Part shown: positions 27,064-37,355 of the stretch, in pieces
Numbering within the stretch: position 1 is the stretch's first letter
Layout: every line of letters starts with the position of its first letter
Source of the DNA: Bacteroides cutis
Lineage (GTDB): Bacteria; Bacteroidota; Bacteroidia; Bacteroidales; Bacteroidaceae
Direction: 5' to 3'
NCBI RefSeq assembly: GCF_900241005.1
Contig: NZ_OEST01000003.1
Span: 372,001 to 436,000 of the forward strand
DNA: 64,000 nt
Program-made: the position numbers and the translations under genes
The notes under the pieces: model-generated
What the model was told of the DNA's origin: nothing
The model's database searches: none
What the model saw: the letters and a program-made list of their open reading frames with translations, nothing else

Positions 27064-30000
27064 CTATTTTATTTTTACTTTATAGAATAAGACGTATAAT
27101 GCCGGAGTGACGAATAGGGTCAGTAGTGTGGCAAATGTGAGACCGAATATGATGGTAGCCGCCATACCACCGAAGGCGATATCGAAGAGTAGAGGTATCA
27201 TGCCCAGAATGGTGGTGGTAGCTGCCATCAATACCGGACGCGTACGCGAAACAGTGGCTTCTATCACTGCTTTATAGGGCACTATTCCTTCACGACGTTG
27301 TACATTGATTTCGTCTATCAGTACAATCACGTTTTTGATAATCATGCCGAGCAATCCTAGCCATCCGGCTATGGGGAAGAAACCGAAATCAAAACCGGTG
27401 AGTAGCATGCCTATGGCAACACCGATAAGTGACAGCGGCAAGACGCACAGGATAATGACCGGTTCTCGGAAGTTACCGAACAAAGCTACCAATATTACGA
27501 TGAGCATGAGAAATGCCAGCGGAAAAAATTTGGCAATAGCCTGCATTGCTTCTGCTTGGTCCTTGAACTGAGAATCCCAGAAAAAAGTATAACCTTCGGG
27601 TAAAGCCATGGTTTCAATTTCCTTACGGATTTCTCCATGTACCTCTGCCATGGTATGTCCGGGTTTTACGCCGCACATAGCTGCCATACTGAGCTGGCGG
27701 TTATAGGTACGTATCTGTGGAAATTCCCAACTCGTCTCAAGACGTTCCGTTACTTGTGACAACGGAGCGGAACGTTCACCGTTCCATACGGAGAAGTCGC
27801 CGAGGGAAGTGGCATCCGTGATATCATATCCTTCGGATTTCAACAGGACAGGTACTTTCTTCTCGTTGTCACGGTAAATACCGATTACCGTTCCGTCACT
27901 GATGGATTTGACGGACTGCATCATTTGGGCTTTGGTGATACCCAGTTCTCCGGCTTTTACGGGATCGTAAACCGGGCGCAGCATCAATGACATATTACCC
28001 CATTCATTGCGGGCGTCCGCCACTTTGGGATTACGTCGCATGATCTCAATGGCCTGTCCTACTAGAGAGTCCAGTACGGCAGGATCGGGTCCCAGGAAAC
28101 GGGCTTCGATGACAGCTTCCGTCAAAGGACTCAATTCGAATTTGTTTACCTTGATGAGTGGTTCGGGGAATTTCAAACGGATGGAATCTTGCAACATCGC
28201 ATTGAGCTGGCGTGACTGTTTGGAAGTGTGGCACTTCACCAAAAGTTGTGCATAGTTGGATTGTGGCCCGAATGAGACATTGGACAAGTAGTAACGGGGA
28301 GGGGTTCTGCCTACATAGGTAGATACCATTTCCGTTTGTCCGTGTTGACGGATATACTCTGCCATCTCTTCGGCCAACTTGTCGGTTTCATTGATATTGG
28401 TACCCTCGGGAAGCCATACGTCTAAGGTGAAATATTGCTTATCCAACGCCGGTACGAACACTTTCGGGATGAATTTGAAACTCCATGCGGAAAGTATCAG
28501 TAATAGTATCAGGCAGCCTACAGTGGCGTAGCGATACTTGATGACCTTATGTAACGTGCGGCGGAACATATTGTAGTATTTCCCGTCAAAAAGTGCGGTT
28601 TTCAGTTCTTCGGGGCGGGGACGACGTACAAACTCCTGAATGAAGAAAGGGGTTTGCGTCAATGCGAACACCCAACTGAACATTAGGGAAACCCCGATAA
28701 CTACTACTAATGAAGATAATAATTCGCCTGTGATGTGAGGAGAATAATAAATAGGCAGGAAGGTGAGTATGGCGATAACCGTTGCTGCCAGTAGCGGTAG
28801 TGCCGTAGAGGAACAAGCGCGCATGATGGCGACACGCTTCCTCATGCCCCGTTGCATATTGACTAAGGCGGAATCGGAGACGACAATCGCATTATCGACC
28901 AACATACCCATGGCGATGATTATGGCGGCAAGAGACATACGCTGTAAAGCAATGTCTGTACAAAGCATTACAATCAAAGTGGCAAAGATGGAGAATACCA
29001 GGCCACTACCTATCAGAAGCCCGTTCTTGAACCCGATGAAGAATAAAAGAATGGCGACAACGGTCAGGACGGAAATGATAAGATTTAGAATAAAACCTTG
29101 GTTGGCTACTGCCGATTCATAACCCTGATCGTAAATGGAAACCAGTTCGTAACCTTCGGGCATATCTTTGGATAATTGGCCGATGCGTATTTTGACGGCT
29201 TCTGCCATATCCACAACATTACCGGTGGGCACGGTTGAAATTGCTATGCCTATGGCAGGCTGTCCGTTGATACGCATCAGGTTGGAAGCAGGAATCTGGT
29301 AACTTTCTTCAATCTGCGTGATGTCTGCCAGACGGAAATGTTCGCCTGTATGTGATACGATAGTCAGGTTCCGGATATCATCCAATGAATAGAAACTTCC
29401 CGTAGACTCTATACGGACACGATTAGGACCCACATCTATTCCTCCGGCATCCACCACTTTGTTTTGAGCTTCGAAAGCATGGATGATATCAGCTGTAGTG
29501 ATGCCACTGCGTGCCATGACAGAGGGACTGATGGAGATATCTATTGTAGGGGTTTGTGTTCCATATATTTCAACTTTCGCAACATCTTTGATTTTCAGAA
29601 GTTCGTTTTTGATAATTTTAGCATGGTCTTCCAGTTCACGATAGGTGTGTCCATTACCTGTCAGCCCGTAGAATACGCCCAATACGTCACCAAAGTCATC
29701 ATTGACAACGGATGGACCTGCTCCGGCAGGTAATTTACTTTGTACATCGTTTACCTTCCGGCGCAGTTTATCCCACAGTTGCTGCATTTCGTCGGCACGG
29801 ATTTCTTTCTTTACAAAGACGGTAATCTTTGACAATCCGGCACGATTTTCTGTTTTGAGATAATAGAGCTCGCCCATAGATTGGATGGACTCTTCGATTA
29901 CATCCGTTACCTGTGACTGTACTTCGGAAGGGGAAGCACCCGGATATGGAGTCAGTACCAATGCTTGCTTGATGGTGAAAGGGGCGTCTTCCAATTTCCC

Positions 30001-30096
30001 CATTTTGATGTACGAAAACAGTCCACCTGCCAAGACCAATATCAATAGCAGGGTGGTGACTGCTTTCTTCTGTAGAAAATATTTAACCGGTTTCAT
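27064..30096 (-). CDS. RND-family efflux permease (AcrB-like)
   Basis: The inner-membrane proton-driven pump of the tripartite system, 1010 residues. It shows the RND layout: one N-terminal membrane helix, a large porter loop (about 35-330), six helices, a second loop (about 550-850) and five helices. The helix-4 proton-relay segment reads GMLVDNAIVVSDS, with Asn at the second of the two acidic positions seen in AcrB (D-N rather than D-D), a variant also met in other RND families. The adaptor gene overlaps its start by four bases. Substrate is not predictable. Confidence 0.94.
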   Translation of the reverse strand: MKPVKYFLQKKAVTTLLLILVLAGGLFSYIKMGKLEDAPFTIKQALVLTPYPGASPSEVQSQVTDVIEESIQSMGELYYLKTENRAGLSKITVFVKKEIRADEMQQLWDKLRRKVNDVQSKLPAGAGPSVVNDDFGDVLGVFYGLTGNGHTYRELEDHAKIIKNELLKIKDVAKVEIYGTQTPTIDISISPSVMARSGITTADIIHAFEAQNKVVDAGGIDVGPNRVRIESTGSFYSLDDIRNLTIVSHTGEHFRLADITQIEESYQIPASNLMRINGQPAIGIAISTVPTGNVVDMAEAVKIRIGQLSKDMPEGYELVSIYDQGYESAVANQGFILNLIISVLTVVAILLFFIGFKNGLLIGSGLVFSIFATLIVMLCTDIALQRMSLAAIIIAMGMLVDNAIVVSDSALVNMQRGMRKRVAIMRACSSTALPLLAATVIAILTFLPIYYSPHITGELLSSLVVVIGVSLMFSWVFALTQTPFFIQEFVRRPRPEELKTALFDGKYYNMFRRTLHKVIKYRYATVGCLILLLILSAWSFKFIPKVFVPALDKQYFTLDVWLPEGTNINETDKLAEEMAEYIRQHGQTEMVSTYVGRTPPRYYLSNVSFGPQSNYAQLLVKCHTSKQSRQLNAMLQDSIRLKFPEPLIKVNKFELSPLTEAVIEARFLGPDPAVLDSLVGQAIEIMRRNPKVADARNEWGNMSLMLRPVYDPVKAGELGITKAQMMQSVKSISDGTVIGIYRDNEKKVPVLLKSEGYDITDATSLGDFSVWNGERSAPLSQVTERLETSWEFPQIRTYNRQLSMAAMCGVKPGHTMAEVHGEIRKEIETMALPEGYTFFWDSQFKDQAEAMQAIAKFFPLAFLMLIVILVALFGNFREPVIILCVLPLSLIGVAIGMLLTGFDFGFFPIAGWLGLLGMIIKNVIVLIDEINVQRREGIVPYKAVIEATVSRTRPVLMAATTTILGMIPLLFDIAFGGMAATIIFGLTFATLLTLFVTPALYVLFYKVKIK

Positions 30097-31145
30097 GAGT
30101 TTTTCTGTTTAGTAAGGATGGTTACTTTTGTACCGTCTGATAAGAAGCGGAGTCCACTTGTAGCGATAGTCTCCCCTTCGTTCAGGCCGGTTGAAATTTT
30201 AGCCTTACCTTCCGGCAAAAGTTTATCGATGGTTACTTTTCTACGCTCGGCTTGTGCGGTAGAGGTAATTACCCAAACGTAATTACCTATTGAAGGACGG
30301 TGGCAGAGTGCTTCCTGGGGGATGCAGACCCCGGTAGCACCCTCTGTTTGCGGCATGCTCAGCATCGCTTTGCCGGACATGCCTGCCAGCAGTTCACCGT
30401 TTTCATTGGGTAACATAGCCGTAAGCAGATATGAAAGATTATTACGGGTAGTTCCTTTGGATATTTCAATGATTTTTGCACGGTAGATTTTATCGGGCAG
30501 AGCATCGAAACGGATTTGTACGTTGTCCAGTGACCGTGTGGCGTAAGCAATCTCTTGAGGTACATAAATCTCTATTCTCAACTGATGGATATCTATTAGG
30601 GAAAGTATAGGTTGAGCGGCTTTGACGTCTTGGAATTTCTCAATGTAGACTTCGCTTACATATCCGTTGAACGGAGCTGTCAGACGGGTATCTTCCAATT
30701 CATTGACTGCCGTTTCAAAAGCCATTTTAGCTGAAATATAATCAGCTTTGGCTTTCTCATAGGCACTGGCTGAGATATTTTCTTTTTGATAGAGTACTTG
30801 AATACGCTCAAATTCAGCTTTGGCTTGATTATAGACTGCTTCTGCCTGTTCTTTTCTGATCTTGAAATCACGTGGGTCTATTTCAGCGATAATACTGCCC
30901 CGGTGGTATTGGTTACCGGCATATACATCGAAATGGTCGATGGGGCCGCTAACTCTGAATGATAATTCAGACGTTCGGAACGGTTGGGCAATAAATGGAA
31001 ATTCTTTTTGGCTCTCCTGTACGGAGGCAATGGCTTTTGTTGTATAAACTTGTAGGTCTTGTTCATTTTTCGTATCCTTACCATTGCAGGCACTAAATAC
31101 AAGGACAAGACTGGACAGTAGAATGAAATGTTTTTTTGTTTTCAT
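30093..31145 (-). CDS. RND pump periplasmic adaptor (membrane fusion protein)
   Basis: A 350-residue lipoprotein adaptor (lipobox LVFSACN) that bridges the permease and the TolC-like duct. The lipoyl half motifs frame a helical hairpin (about 95-150, KEQAEAVYNQAKAEFERIQ), followed by LTAPFNGYVSEVYIE and a beta-barrel segment ending GLRFLSDGTKVTIL. As the first gene of the five-gene operon it sits behind a possible TAATTTTG promoter box on the minus strand (31165-31172). Confidence 0.93.
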   Translation of the reverse strand: MKTKKHFILLSSLVLVFSACNGKDTKNEQDLQVYTTKAIASVQESQKEFPFIAQPFRTSELSFRVSGPIDHFDVYAGNQYHRGSIIAEIDPRDFKIRKEQAEAVYNQAKAEFERIQVLYQKENISASAYEKAKADYISAKMAFETAVNELEDTRLTAPFNGYVSEVYIEKFQDVKAAQPILSLIDIHQLRIEIYVPQEIAYATRSLDNVQIRFDALPDKIYRAKIIEISKGTTRNNLSYLLTAMLPNENGELLAGMSGKAMLSMPQTEGATGVCIPQEALCHRPSIGNYVWVITSTAQAERRKVTIDKLLPEGKAKISTGLNEGETIATSGLRFLSDGTKVTILTKQKNS

Positions 31146-31262
31146 ATCCCATTTTGATTTTCGCCAAAATTAGAGAGACTATCGAAACCTTATCGGAAAA
31201 AAATCTCTGAACCCGGAAAATAGAAAACCTAGAAAGGTGAAACGGGATATGAAATACAAATG

Positions 31263-34200
31263 TTACATAAAGATGATGTGCCGTTTCAACATATTTGTTA
31301 CTTGATTTTTCAGTTGGTTGGCATTGATAGGTTTTGCCATGTAGGCGTCAAAACCATTTTCCATAACCTTTTGCTCGTCTGAAGCATATGCAAAAGCTGT
31401 GACGGCGATGATAGGTATTTGAGTGGAGTACTTACGTATCTCTTTGGTTGCTTCATATCCATCCATCACCGGCATGTTGATATCCATTAAGATGAGTTGT
31501 GGATCATATTCTCTGAATAGTTCTACCGCTTCTTGTCCATTCCAAGCATGTACCAGATCATAATCTTTCTTTAGAATCGATTCTATCAGGCGATAATTAC
31601 TATTATGGTCTTCGGCGACGAGAATAGTAATTTTTTGTTTCTTTATTTTTATCGGTTCGACTTTTAACTCTTCCTGTTGATAATCGGTGACCGGGACATA
31701 AGGGAGAGTAAACCAGAAGGTAGATCCTTCATCAGGTTTGGAATTCACCCCGATATCACCACCCATGTTTTGGACAAGGGTTTTACAGATGGAAAGTCCC
31801 AATCCGGTACCTTGGGCAAAGGTATTCAGTTTGACAAAGCGGTCGAAGATGTCTTCCTGCTTCCCTTCGGGTATTCCACACCCTGTATCGGAGACATAAA
31901 AGAAGAGAGTATTGTTATCCCGTTTTTCGTAACCGAAACGGATACTACCTTTTTCGGTAAACTTGATAGCGTTGGTTACTAAGTTGATGATGAGTTGTGA
32001 CAAGCGATTTCGCTCGGCATGAATATGTAATTCCGGTATTTTGGTTTCAAAGGAGAGGGTTACTTCTTTTTCGGCAGATAGTTTCAGGCGGAGTGAACTT
32101 TCCAATTCTATCATTACTTTGTTCAATTCAAAATCAGAATAAACAAACTCCATAGTACCTGCCTCTATTTTAGAGAGATCAAGAATGTCACTGATGAGTT
32201 GCAATAACAGAGTATTGTTGTTTTCAATGATACTGATATATTCTTGTTTTTCTTCTTCAGCTTCTGTGGATGCCAAGATACCGGAAAAACCCACGATAGC
32301 ATTAAGTGGTGTACGGATTTCGTGGCTCATATTGGCAAGGAAAGCGGATTTGAGCCGATTGGACTCTTCTGCACGGGTTTTAGCTGAAATCAAGTCCGTC
32401 TCCATTTTCTTCCGTTCGTTGATGATTAAGGAAGATCCTACTAAAGTCAAAGGGTTACCTTTTTCATCATAGCTTTCTATGGCAGCCTGAGCTTCTACCC
32501 AGTCAACATGTTTGATGCCGTTGAGGCGGTTAATCACACGATATTCTTCTTTCACTTTAGAGATACGCCCGGCTATCAAGTCGGCATAGGCTTTTTTTAC
32601 TTTAGGAAGATCTTCTTTGTATATTTTGGAGAAATATTGGCTGTCATCCACTGAAAGTTGTTCTTCATTAATTTCTACATTGGCATTACTCAGTTCAATC
32701 GGTTTGTTTACATCGCAAAGAATAGTGTGGTTCTGTATATTCCACTTCCAAGGAACGATATTGGCTACTTCGAGGGCCATTGAGAGTTTATGGTTGATAG
32801 AACGAAGTTGCTTTTGAGTATTGTGGAGTTCTGTACTATCCAGACAAAATACATCCATAAAACGCCCGTTTCCGTTGGCATTGACTACTATATCGTAGAA
32901 GATGTCAATATCTTTGTAATAATAGGAGAATGTGATGGAACGTTTTTCCTGCAGGGCTATATTCATAAAATGCAAGAATTGCGGCATGGAATCGGGGAAC
33001 ATCTCACTTCCCCGTCTGCCGATGATATCTTTACGTTTGAAGAATTTTTCTTCAAAATGTTTGTTTACATCAGTACATTTGGTATCAATAATTTTACCTT
33101 CTTCATTTTTTATCAGTTCTTCGGATATATAAAGAATGGGCATATTATTGATAAGGCCATAATATTTTGTGGTAGTTTGCAATTCTTTTTGCTGGATACG
33201 CTTCATCCTTTCAAGTACGCGGAGACGATGATATTGGAAAATAAGCAGCAAAAGTATGATGATGCATGTGGCTCCTATTATTATATACTCATATTTTTCC
33301 CAAAAAGTAGGAGGGGCATTGTAGAAAACCGTATTTTGGGGGCAACGTTTGGGGTCTAGATTACGTTGAAGCAGTGATTGGTAATTGAATGTCGGGGCTG
33401 CATCAGTGGCATGATAGAAAGGTATTTCACGGGCTTGTTTCCCATGTAATATCTCATTGATGGAATTGAGAAGATGATTGATGTAATTTTCCTCATTGTA
33501 AATGTATCCACCTACTATTCCTCCTTCTTCGTCAATTCCTATTGTTTTGGAAGAAAATAAGGGTACGGGAGAAGTGGCTATGATACGGTGGGAGTTGGTG
33601 GTCATTATTGCATTTCCGTCAAAGTCTTTTTTACGGAGCCAGGATGAAAACAAGACACCGGTAGTTTGGGTGTCTATTTTGTTCAGGATACAGAAAAGGC
33701 TGTCTGTACTGGTTTCCTTGGCTGAAATAAAATTATATTCCAGTGTAGGATATTTCTCACGGATTATTTTTGACAGGTCATAATCATTTTGCTGGCAGAT
33801 ATAGGTCTCGTCTCCAATATATAGAATTTTATTCATTTGGGGAATAAGCTGTTTCATGAGCTTTATATTTTCTTCCAGAAAAATATTGGCGTGTATCATG
33901 GTCATATTTAGTTCTCCCTGCATATTGATAAGGGGGATACGTTGTTCTTCGCTGAGAGCGTGTCCCATACCGATAATGTCTCTGGAACCTGTATAATCGC
34001 GTTCACCGCATAAAACCATCGGGATATCAGGCCACACCCTGTTCAGGTCATCGCATAAAATGAAACTTGCGCTTCCTATAAATACGATAAGACTCGGAAC
34101 ATGGGTGGAAAGTTCGTTACATATGTTTTCTTCGAAGGATTGTAGTTTGCTCGTATCTTGCGTAAGCATTTTTAAATGCGCTGTGTATATTCCAATCTTG

Positions 34201-34382
34201 TTATTGCGAGCCACCATGTTGACTATCGGGGTGATGAGATGAGTACTCCATGGATTGGAATCATTATAGGTATTGATGATGAGTATATAATCAATACTAT
34301 TGTCTGTGTCTTTCCCCTGTGAAAAGGATGTATTTAGTAATAGGCAGAATATAAGAAACGCTACTTTATAGATAACCTTCAT
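31263..34382 (-). CDS. Hybrid sensor histidine kinase with periplasmic substrate-binding-like domain and receiver
   Basis: A 1039-residue inner-membrane hybrid kinase. After the signal peptide, residues about 30-320 resemble an ABC-type substrate-binding (PF04392-like) sensor, opening ILIINTYNDSNPWSTH. A membrane helix lies near 357-378, then two PAS-type units, a HisKA domain with ANMSHEIRTPLNAIVGF, an HATPase with an intact N box (LVTNAIKFTEKGSI) and G box (GTGLGLSICKTL), and a C-terminal receiver with the aspartate in LILMDINMPVMDG. There is no AraC output domain, unlike Bacteroides HTCS proteins, so a separate phosphotransfer protein or regulator must take the signal. No such gene is adjacent. 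Confidence 0.92.
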   Translation of the reverse strand: MKVIYKVAFLIFCLLLNTSFSQGKDTDNSIDYILIINTYNDSNPWSTHLITPIVNMVARNNKIGIYTAHLKMLTQDTSKLQSFEENICNELSTHVPSLIVFIGSASFILCDDLNRVWPDIPMVLCGERDYTGSRDIIGMGHALSEEQRIPLINMQGELNMTMIHANIFLEENIKLMKQLIPQMNKILYIGDETYICQQNDYDLSKIIREKYPTLEYNFISAKETSTDSLFCILNKIDTQTTGVLFSSWLRKKDFDGNAIMTTNSHRIIATSPVPLFSSKTIGIDEEGGIVGGYIYNEENYINHLLNSINEILHGKQAREIPFYHATDAAPTFNYQSLLQRNLDPKRCPQNTVFYNAPPTFWEKYEYIIIGATCIIILLLLIFQYHRLRVLERMKRIQQKELQTTTKYYGLINNMPILYISEELIKNEEGKIIDTKCTDVNKHFEEKFFKRKDIIGRRGSEMFPDSMPQFLHFMNIALQEKRSITFSYYYKDIDIFYDIVVNANGNGRFMDVFCLDSTELHNTQKQLRSINHKLSMALEVANIVPWKWNIQNHTILCDVNKPIELSNANVEINEEQLSVDDSQYFSKIYKEDLPKVKKAYADLIAGRISKVKEEYRVINRLNGIKHVDWVEAQAAIESYDEKGNPLTLVGSSLIINERKKMETDLISAKTRAEESNRLKSAFLANMSHEIRTPLNAIVGFSGILASTEAEEEKQEYISIIENNNTLLLQLISDILDLSKIEAGTMEFVYSDFELNKVMIELESSLRLKLSAEKEVTLSFETKIPELHIHAERNRLSQLIINLVTNAIKFTEKGSIRFGYEKRDNNTLFFYVSDTGCGIPEGKQEDIFDRFVKLNTFAQGTGLGLSICKTLVQNMGGDIGVNSKPDEGSTFWFTLPYVPVTDYQQEELKVEPIKIKKQKITILVAEDHNSNYRLIESILKKDYDLVHAWNGQEAVELFREYDPQLILMDINMPVMDGYEATKEIRKYSTQIPIIAVTAFAYASDEQKVMENGFDAYMAKPINANQLKNQVTNMLKRHIIFM

Positions 34383-34468
34383 GTCGTTCTTTGGTAATTT
34401 TGGTGTTTTGAAACAAAGGTATATATAAATAGTCGAACAGGCAAAAGGTTATGGATGTTTATATATCC

Positions 34469-34501
34469 AAAGCAGGACGATATGTTTTATCGTCCTGCTT
34501 T
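34469..34501 (-). terminator. Hairpin after the NigD-like gene
   Basis: Perfect 12-base arms, AAAGCAGGACGA at 34469-34480 and its complement at 34490-34501, with a nine-base loop, lie 35 bases beyond the NigD-like stop. The T run on the minus strand is weak. Confidence 0.65.
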
Positions 34502-34535
34502 GGGGGAATGTTAGGGAGGAGTGCTTCCCGCCAGT

Positions 34536-35240
34536 TTACATTTCTTTGTCCTTCAAATTTACTGTGATGTAGCGCTCGCCATCATATAAGCTTCTGACAC
34601 GGATATTTAGTCCTTTTTTGCCTTCCAGTTGGTTGGCTATCTTGTCTAACTTGAAAGAAACAAGTCCGGTACCCAATAAACGTTGTTCGTCTTTATATGC
34701 ATTATGGCGGAATTCAAGGGTAATGTAACCCTCTTTATCATTTTTACCATCAGAGGCTTCATTTATGACCAAATTCAGCATGTGCTTTTTCTCCGGATTG
34801 TCATTATGAAATAGTTGATACTGAATATTCAGATAGTCTCCCGTAATCCACAAGTTTGTTGCATTGATACGGTCATCACCGATGCTATCGGCTTTTTCTT
34901 CCGGCATGGAGTAGATATCTTTAGTCAGTATATTTTCGATGTGGTTTATTTGGGCGTTATAGTCATAACCGTCCATTTTTTCATCTAACAGGTTGAAGTA
35001 AATAAATGCACGTTGACCTTCTGTCAATGCGTAATTGTTAATGTACGCAGTATCGCTCGGATACATCTTGCTTCCATCATCCAGGGAGAAATAATAATCC
35101 TTCCCTTCAATAATTCTTATTGTACCGATGGTGAGTGATGAACGCTCTCTGTCATCCCAATCATCCAGACATGATTGCAACAAGGGCATTGTAATGACTA
35201 AAAGTAGAAATGCGTTAAGAGTTATTTTGAATTTCTTCAT
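34536..35240 (-). CDS. NigD-like lipoprotein
   Basis: A 234-residue lipoprotein with lipobox LLQSCLDD. The mature sequence matches the NigD-like pattern of Bacteroidota: DWDDRERSSLTIGTIRI, a YYFSLDDGSKMYPSDTA strand-turn, EGQRAFIYFNLLDEK, and a C-terminal beta-rich half ending SLYDGERYITVNLK. Founding members were found beside a bacteriocin locus, but most copies, like this one, stand alone and their role is unknown. It lies between a hybrid kinase and a divergent sigma factor gene. Confidence 0.8.
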   Translation of the reverse strand: MKKFKITLNAFLLLVITMPLLQSCLDDWDDRERSSLTIGTIRIIEGKDYYFSLDDGSKMYPSDTAYINNYALTEGQRAFIYFNLLDEKMDGYDYNAQINHIENILTKDIYSMPEEKADSIGDDRINATNLWITGDYLNIQYQLFHNDNPEKKHMLNLVINEASDGKNDKEGYITLEFRHNAYKDEQRLLGTGLVSFKLDKIANQLEGKKGLNIRVRSLYDGERYITVNLKDKEM

Positions 35241-35416
35241 AAGTAGAGGTTTTGTTAATTAATTCAGTCTTAATTCTTGTATGAAGAAAATGCAGTCAAA
35301 ATGTAAATACTGCACAATAGATTGTTAAAGAAACCAAAGTGTGAAATTCTTATCTCTTTGATGCAGTATTTTTGTTCCCGTTGCATTTATAGGATAAACA
35401 CGTGTTAAAAGGAAGA

Positions 35417-35965
35417 ATGGAAGAACAGGAACTGGCAGAACGGTGTAGGCAAGGAGATAATCTTGCCCGCAAAGAACTGTATGAGCATTATGCAGGGCGT
35501 ATGTTCGGTGTCTGCCTTCGTTATGCGGGTGATCGTGAAACGGCGCAGGATCTGATGCATGACGGTTTTTTGAAACTTTACGATTCCTTTGATAAATTCA
35601 CTTGGAGGGGAGAAGGGTCTTTGCGGGCATGGATGGAGCGTGTGATGGTGAATACGGTTTTGCAGTATTTGCGGAAGAATGATGTAATGAATCAGTCGGC
35701 TGCGTTGGAAGATGTCCCCGAGGTGTATGAAGAACCTGATGCGTCGTCAATGGACAGTATCCCTCAAAAAGTATTGATGCAGTTTATCAGTGGACTTCCT
35801 GCCGGTTACCGTACCGTATTCAACCTATATATTTTTGAAGAGAAATCTCATAAGGAGATAGCCCGATTGTTGGGAATTAATGAGAAATCGTCTGCTTCAC
35901 AGTTGACACGTGCTAAGGCTGCTTTGGCGGTAAAGGTGAGAGAGTGGATGAAAAAGAATGGATAA
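35417..35965 (+). CDS. ECF-type RNA polymerase sigma factor
   Basis: A 182-residue sigma-70 family ECF factor. Region 2 spans about 20-85 with CLRYAGDRETAQDLMHDGF and the promoter-melting segment WRGEGSLRAWMERVMVNTV; region 4 is about 120-175 with LPAGYRTVFNLYIFEEKSH and the helix-turn-helix KEIARLLGINEKS. I chose the ATG at 35417; an upstream GTG at 35402 is in frame. Its stop is followed at once by the ATG of the next gene, a membrane-anchored protein that is the probable anti-sigma partner. Confidence 0.93.
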   Translation: MEEQELAERCRQGDNLARKELYEHYAGRMFGVCLRYAGDRETAQDLMHDGFLKLYDSFDKFTWRGEGSLRAWMERVMVNTVLQYLRKNDVMNQSAALEDVPEVYEEPDASSMDSIPQKVLMQFISGLPAGYRTVFNLYIFEEKSHKEIARLLGINEKSSASQLTRAKAALAVKVREWMKKNG

Positions 35966-37285
35966 ATGAAAGAGCGTATGGAAGATGAATTGTGGATGCG
36001 AAAGATAAAAGAACGGTTAGAAGACTATTCTGAACCATTACCTGTTTCCGGATGGGAACGGCTGGAGAAGGAATTGACTGTATCTAAACCTCCTTTGGCA
36101 GAGAAAAGGCGTATCATTCCTTTCCGTCGGTGGGCAGTAGCTGCTGCGGCTGTATTATTGGTGGCTGTATCTTCTATCAGTTTATGGTTACTGCAAAGTC
36201 CGGTGGGGGATGAGGTGCGCAACGCGGCAGTTCCTTCATTGGCTATGCTTCCTGATAAATTGCCGGAAAATCGGTTGCCGGATGTACAGGCAAATTCATC
36301 GGAACCAGCTTTCCACAGCAGTGAAAATAAATCATCGGCAGGTATGGGGCGTCGTTCTTTGATGGCACAGCAAGTAAGTGTGGCGGATGAGACGGAGGAA
36401 GAAATGGATTTACAGGTCCCGGCAGTAGAAAATATGGTGAAGGCAGATAAAGAAGAGGTAGTAGAAGAGTCTGTTGGCCGGAAAGAAGAGACGGCTATGT
36501 CGCAAAGGGAGAAGGGAAGAAAAGAAAAAGTAATGCACCGTAGTCCGTATGGAAAAGATAAGTTATTCTTACCAGTTGAAAAGAAGGGTACTAAATCGCG
36601 TGGATGGTCTGTGGGTTTGTCAGTAGGTAATACAGGTGGATTGGCCTTGGGAGACAATGCAATGGGAGAGAATATGCTACAGAATAGTCCCGGTAGTGGT
36701 TTTGGTGGAAAAATAGACTTGTCTTCAACGGCTAACGGAGTTTTGGCTATTCCTGAGGGAGAGGAATTGATTTTTAAGGATGGGCTACCATATCTACAGA
36801 AACGTGCTACTCGGATAGCCTCTATTGATCATAAGCAGCCATTGAGTTTCGGCTTTTCCGTAAGAAAAGGATTGGTGAAAGGTTTTTCTGTGGAAACAGG
36901 TTTGACATACACTTATCTTGCTTCGGATATCAAGTATGAGGATAGTTCGGAAAAGGTGAATCAGAAGTTACATTATATCGGTATACCTTTACGGGCAAAT
37001 TGGAATTTTATAGATAAAAAGTCTTTCACGATGTATGTTGCTGCCGGTGGTGCCATGGAAAAGTGCGTATATGGAAAAATTGGCAGTAAGGATGAAACAG
37101 TGAAACCTCTACAATTTTCAGTGATGGGAGCTGTCGGTGCGCAATATAACATAAGTAATAGAGTGGGTTTGTATGTAGAACCGGGAGTGGCTTACTTTTT
37201 TGATGACGGTTCGCAAGTACAGACGATACGAAAAGACAATCCGTGTAACTTTACGTTGCAGGGAGGAATAAGATTGACGTATTGA
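35966..37285 (+). CDS. Membrane-anchored protein with C-terminal outer-membrane beta-barrel-like domain, probable sigma partner
   Basis: A 439-residue protein with an unusual layout. The N-terminal 50 residues are cytoplasm-like and charged (WMRKIKERLEDYSEPLP), followed by a single membrane helix (about 53-74, AVAAAAVLLVAVSSISLWLL) and a low-complexity acidic/basic linker to about 205. A beta-rich domain then resembles PorT/OmpW-type barrels (PF13568-like), with alternating strands such as GFSVRKGLVKGFSVETGLTY and a terminal aromatic (RLTY). The start is immediately after the sigma stop, so coupled translation is likely. The short N-terminus could hold the sigma factor; that is inference. Confidence 0.82.
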   Translation: MKERMEDELWMRKIKERLEDYSEPLPVSGWERLEKELTVSKPPLAEKRRIIPFRRWAVAAAAVLLVAVSSISLWLLQSPVGDEVRNAAVPSLAMLPDKLPENRLPDVQANSSEPAFHSSENKSSAGMGRRSLMAQQVSVADETEEEMDLQVPAVENMVKADKEEVVEESVGRKEETAMSQREKGRKEKVMHRSPYGKDKLFLPVEKKGTKSRGWSVGLSVGNTGGLALGDNAMGENMLQNSPGSGFGGKIDLSSTANGVLAIPEGEELIFKDGLPYLQKRATRIASIDHKQPLSFGFSVRKGLVKGFSVETGLTYTYLASDIKYEDSSEKVNQKLHYIGIPLRANWNFIDKKSFTMYVAAGGAMEKCVYGKIGSKDETVKPLQFSVMGAVGAQYNISNRVGLYVEPGVAYFFDDGSQVQTIRKDNPCNFTLQGGIRLTY

Positions 37286-37355
37286 TTCTTTTTGTTATTC
37301 TTGTAGGGGGAAAATGATTTTAACAACGTACAGATTGTAATAAATAATTCCCCCT

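Noticed and set aside
32790..33359. A 189-codon open frame on the plus strand
   Set aside because: It lies entirely within the hybrid kinase on the opposite strand, has no start signals and reads as a composition shadow.
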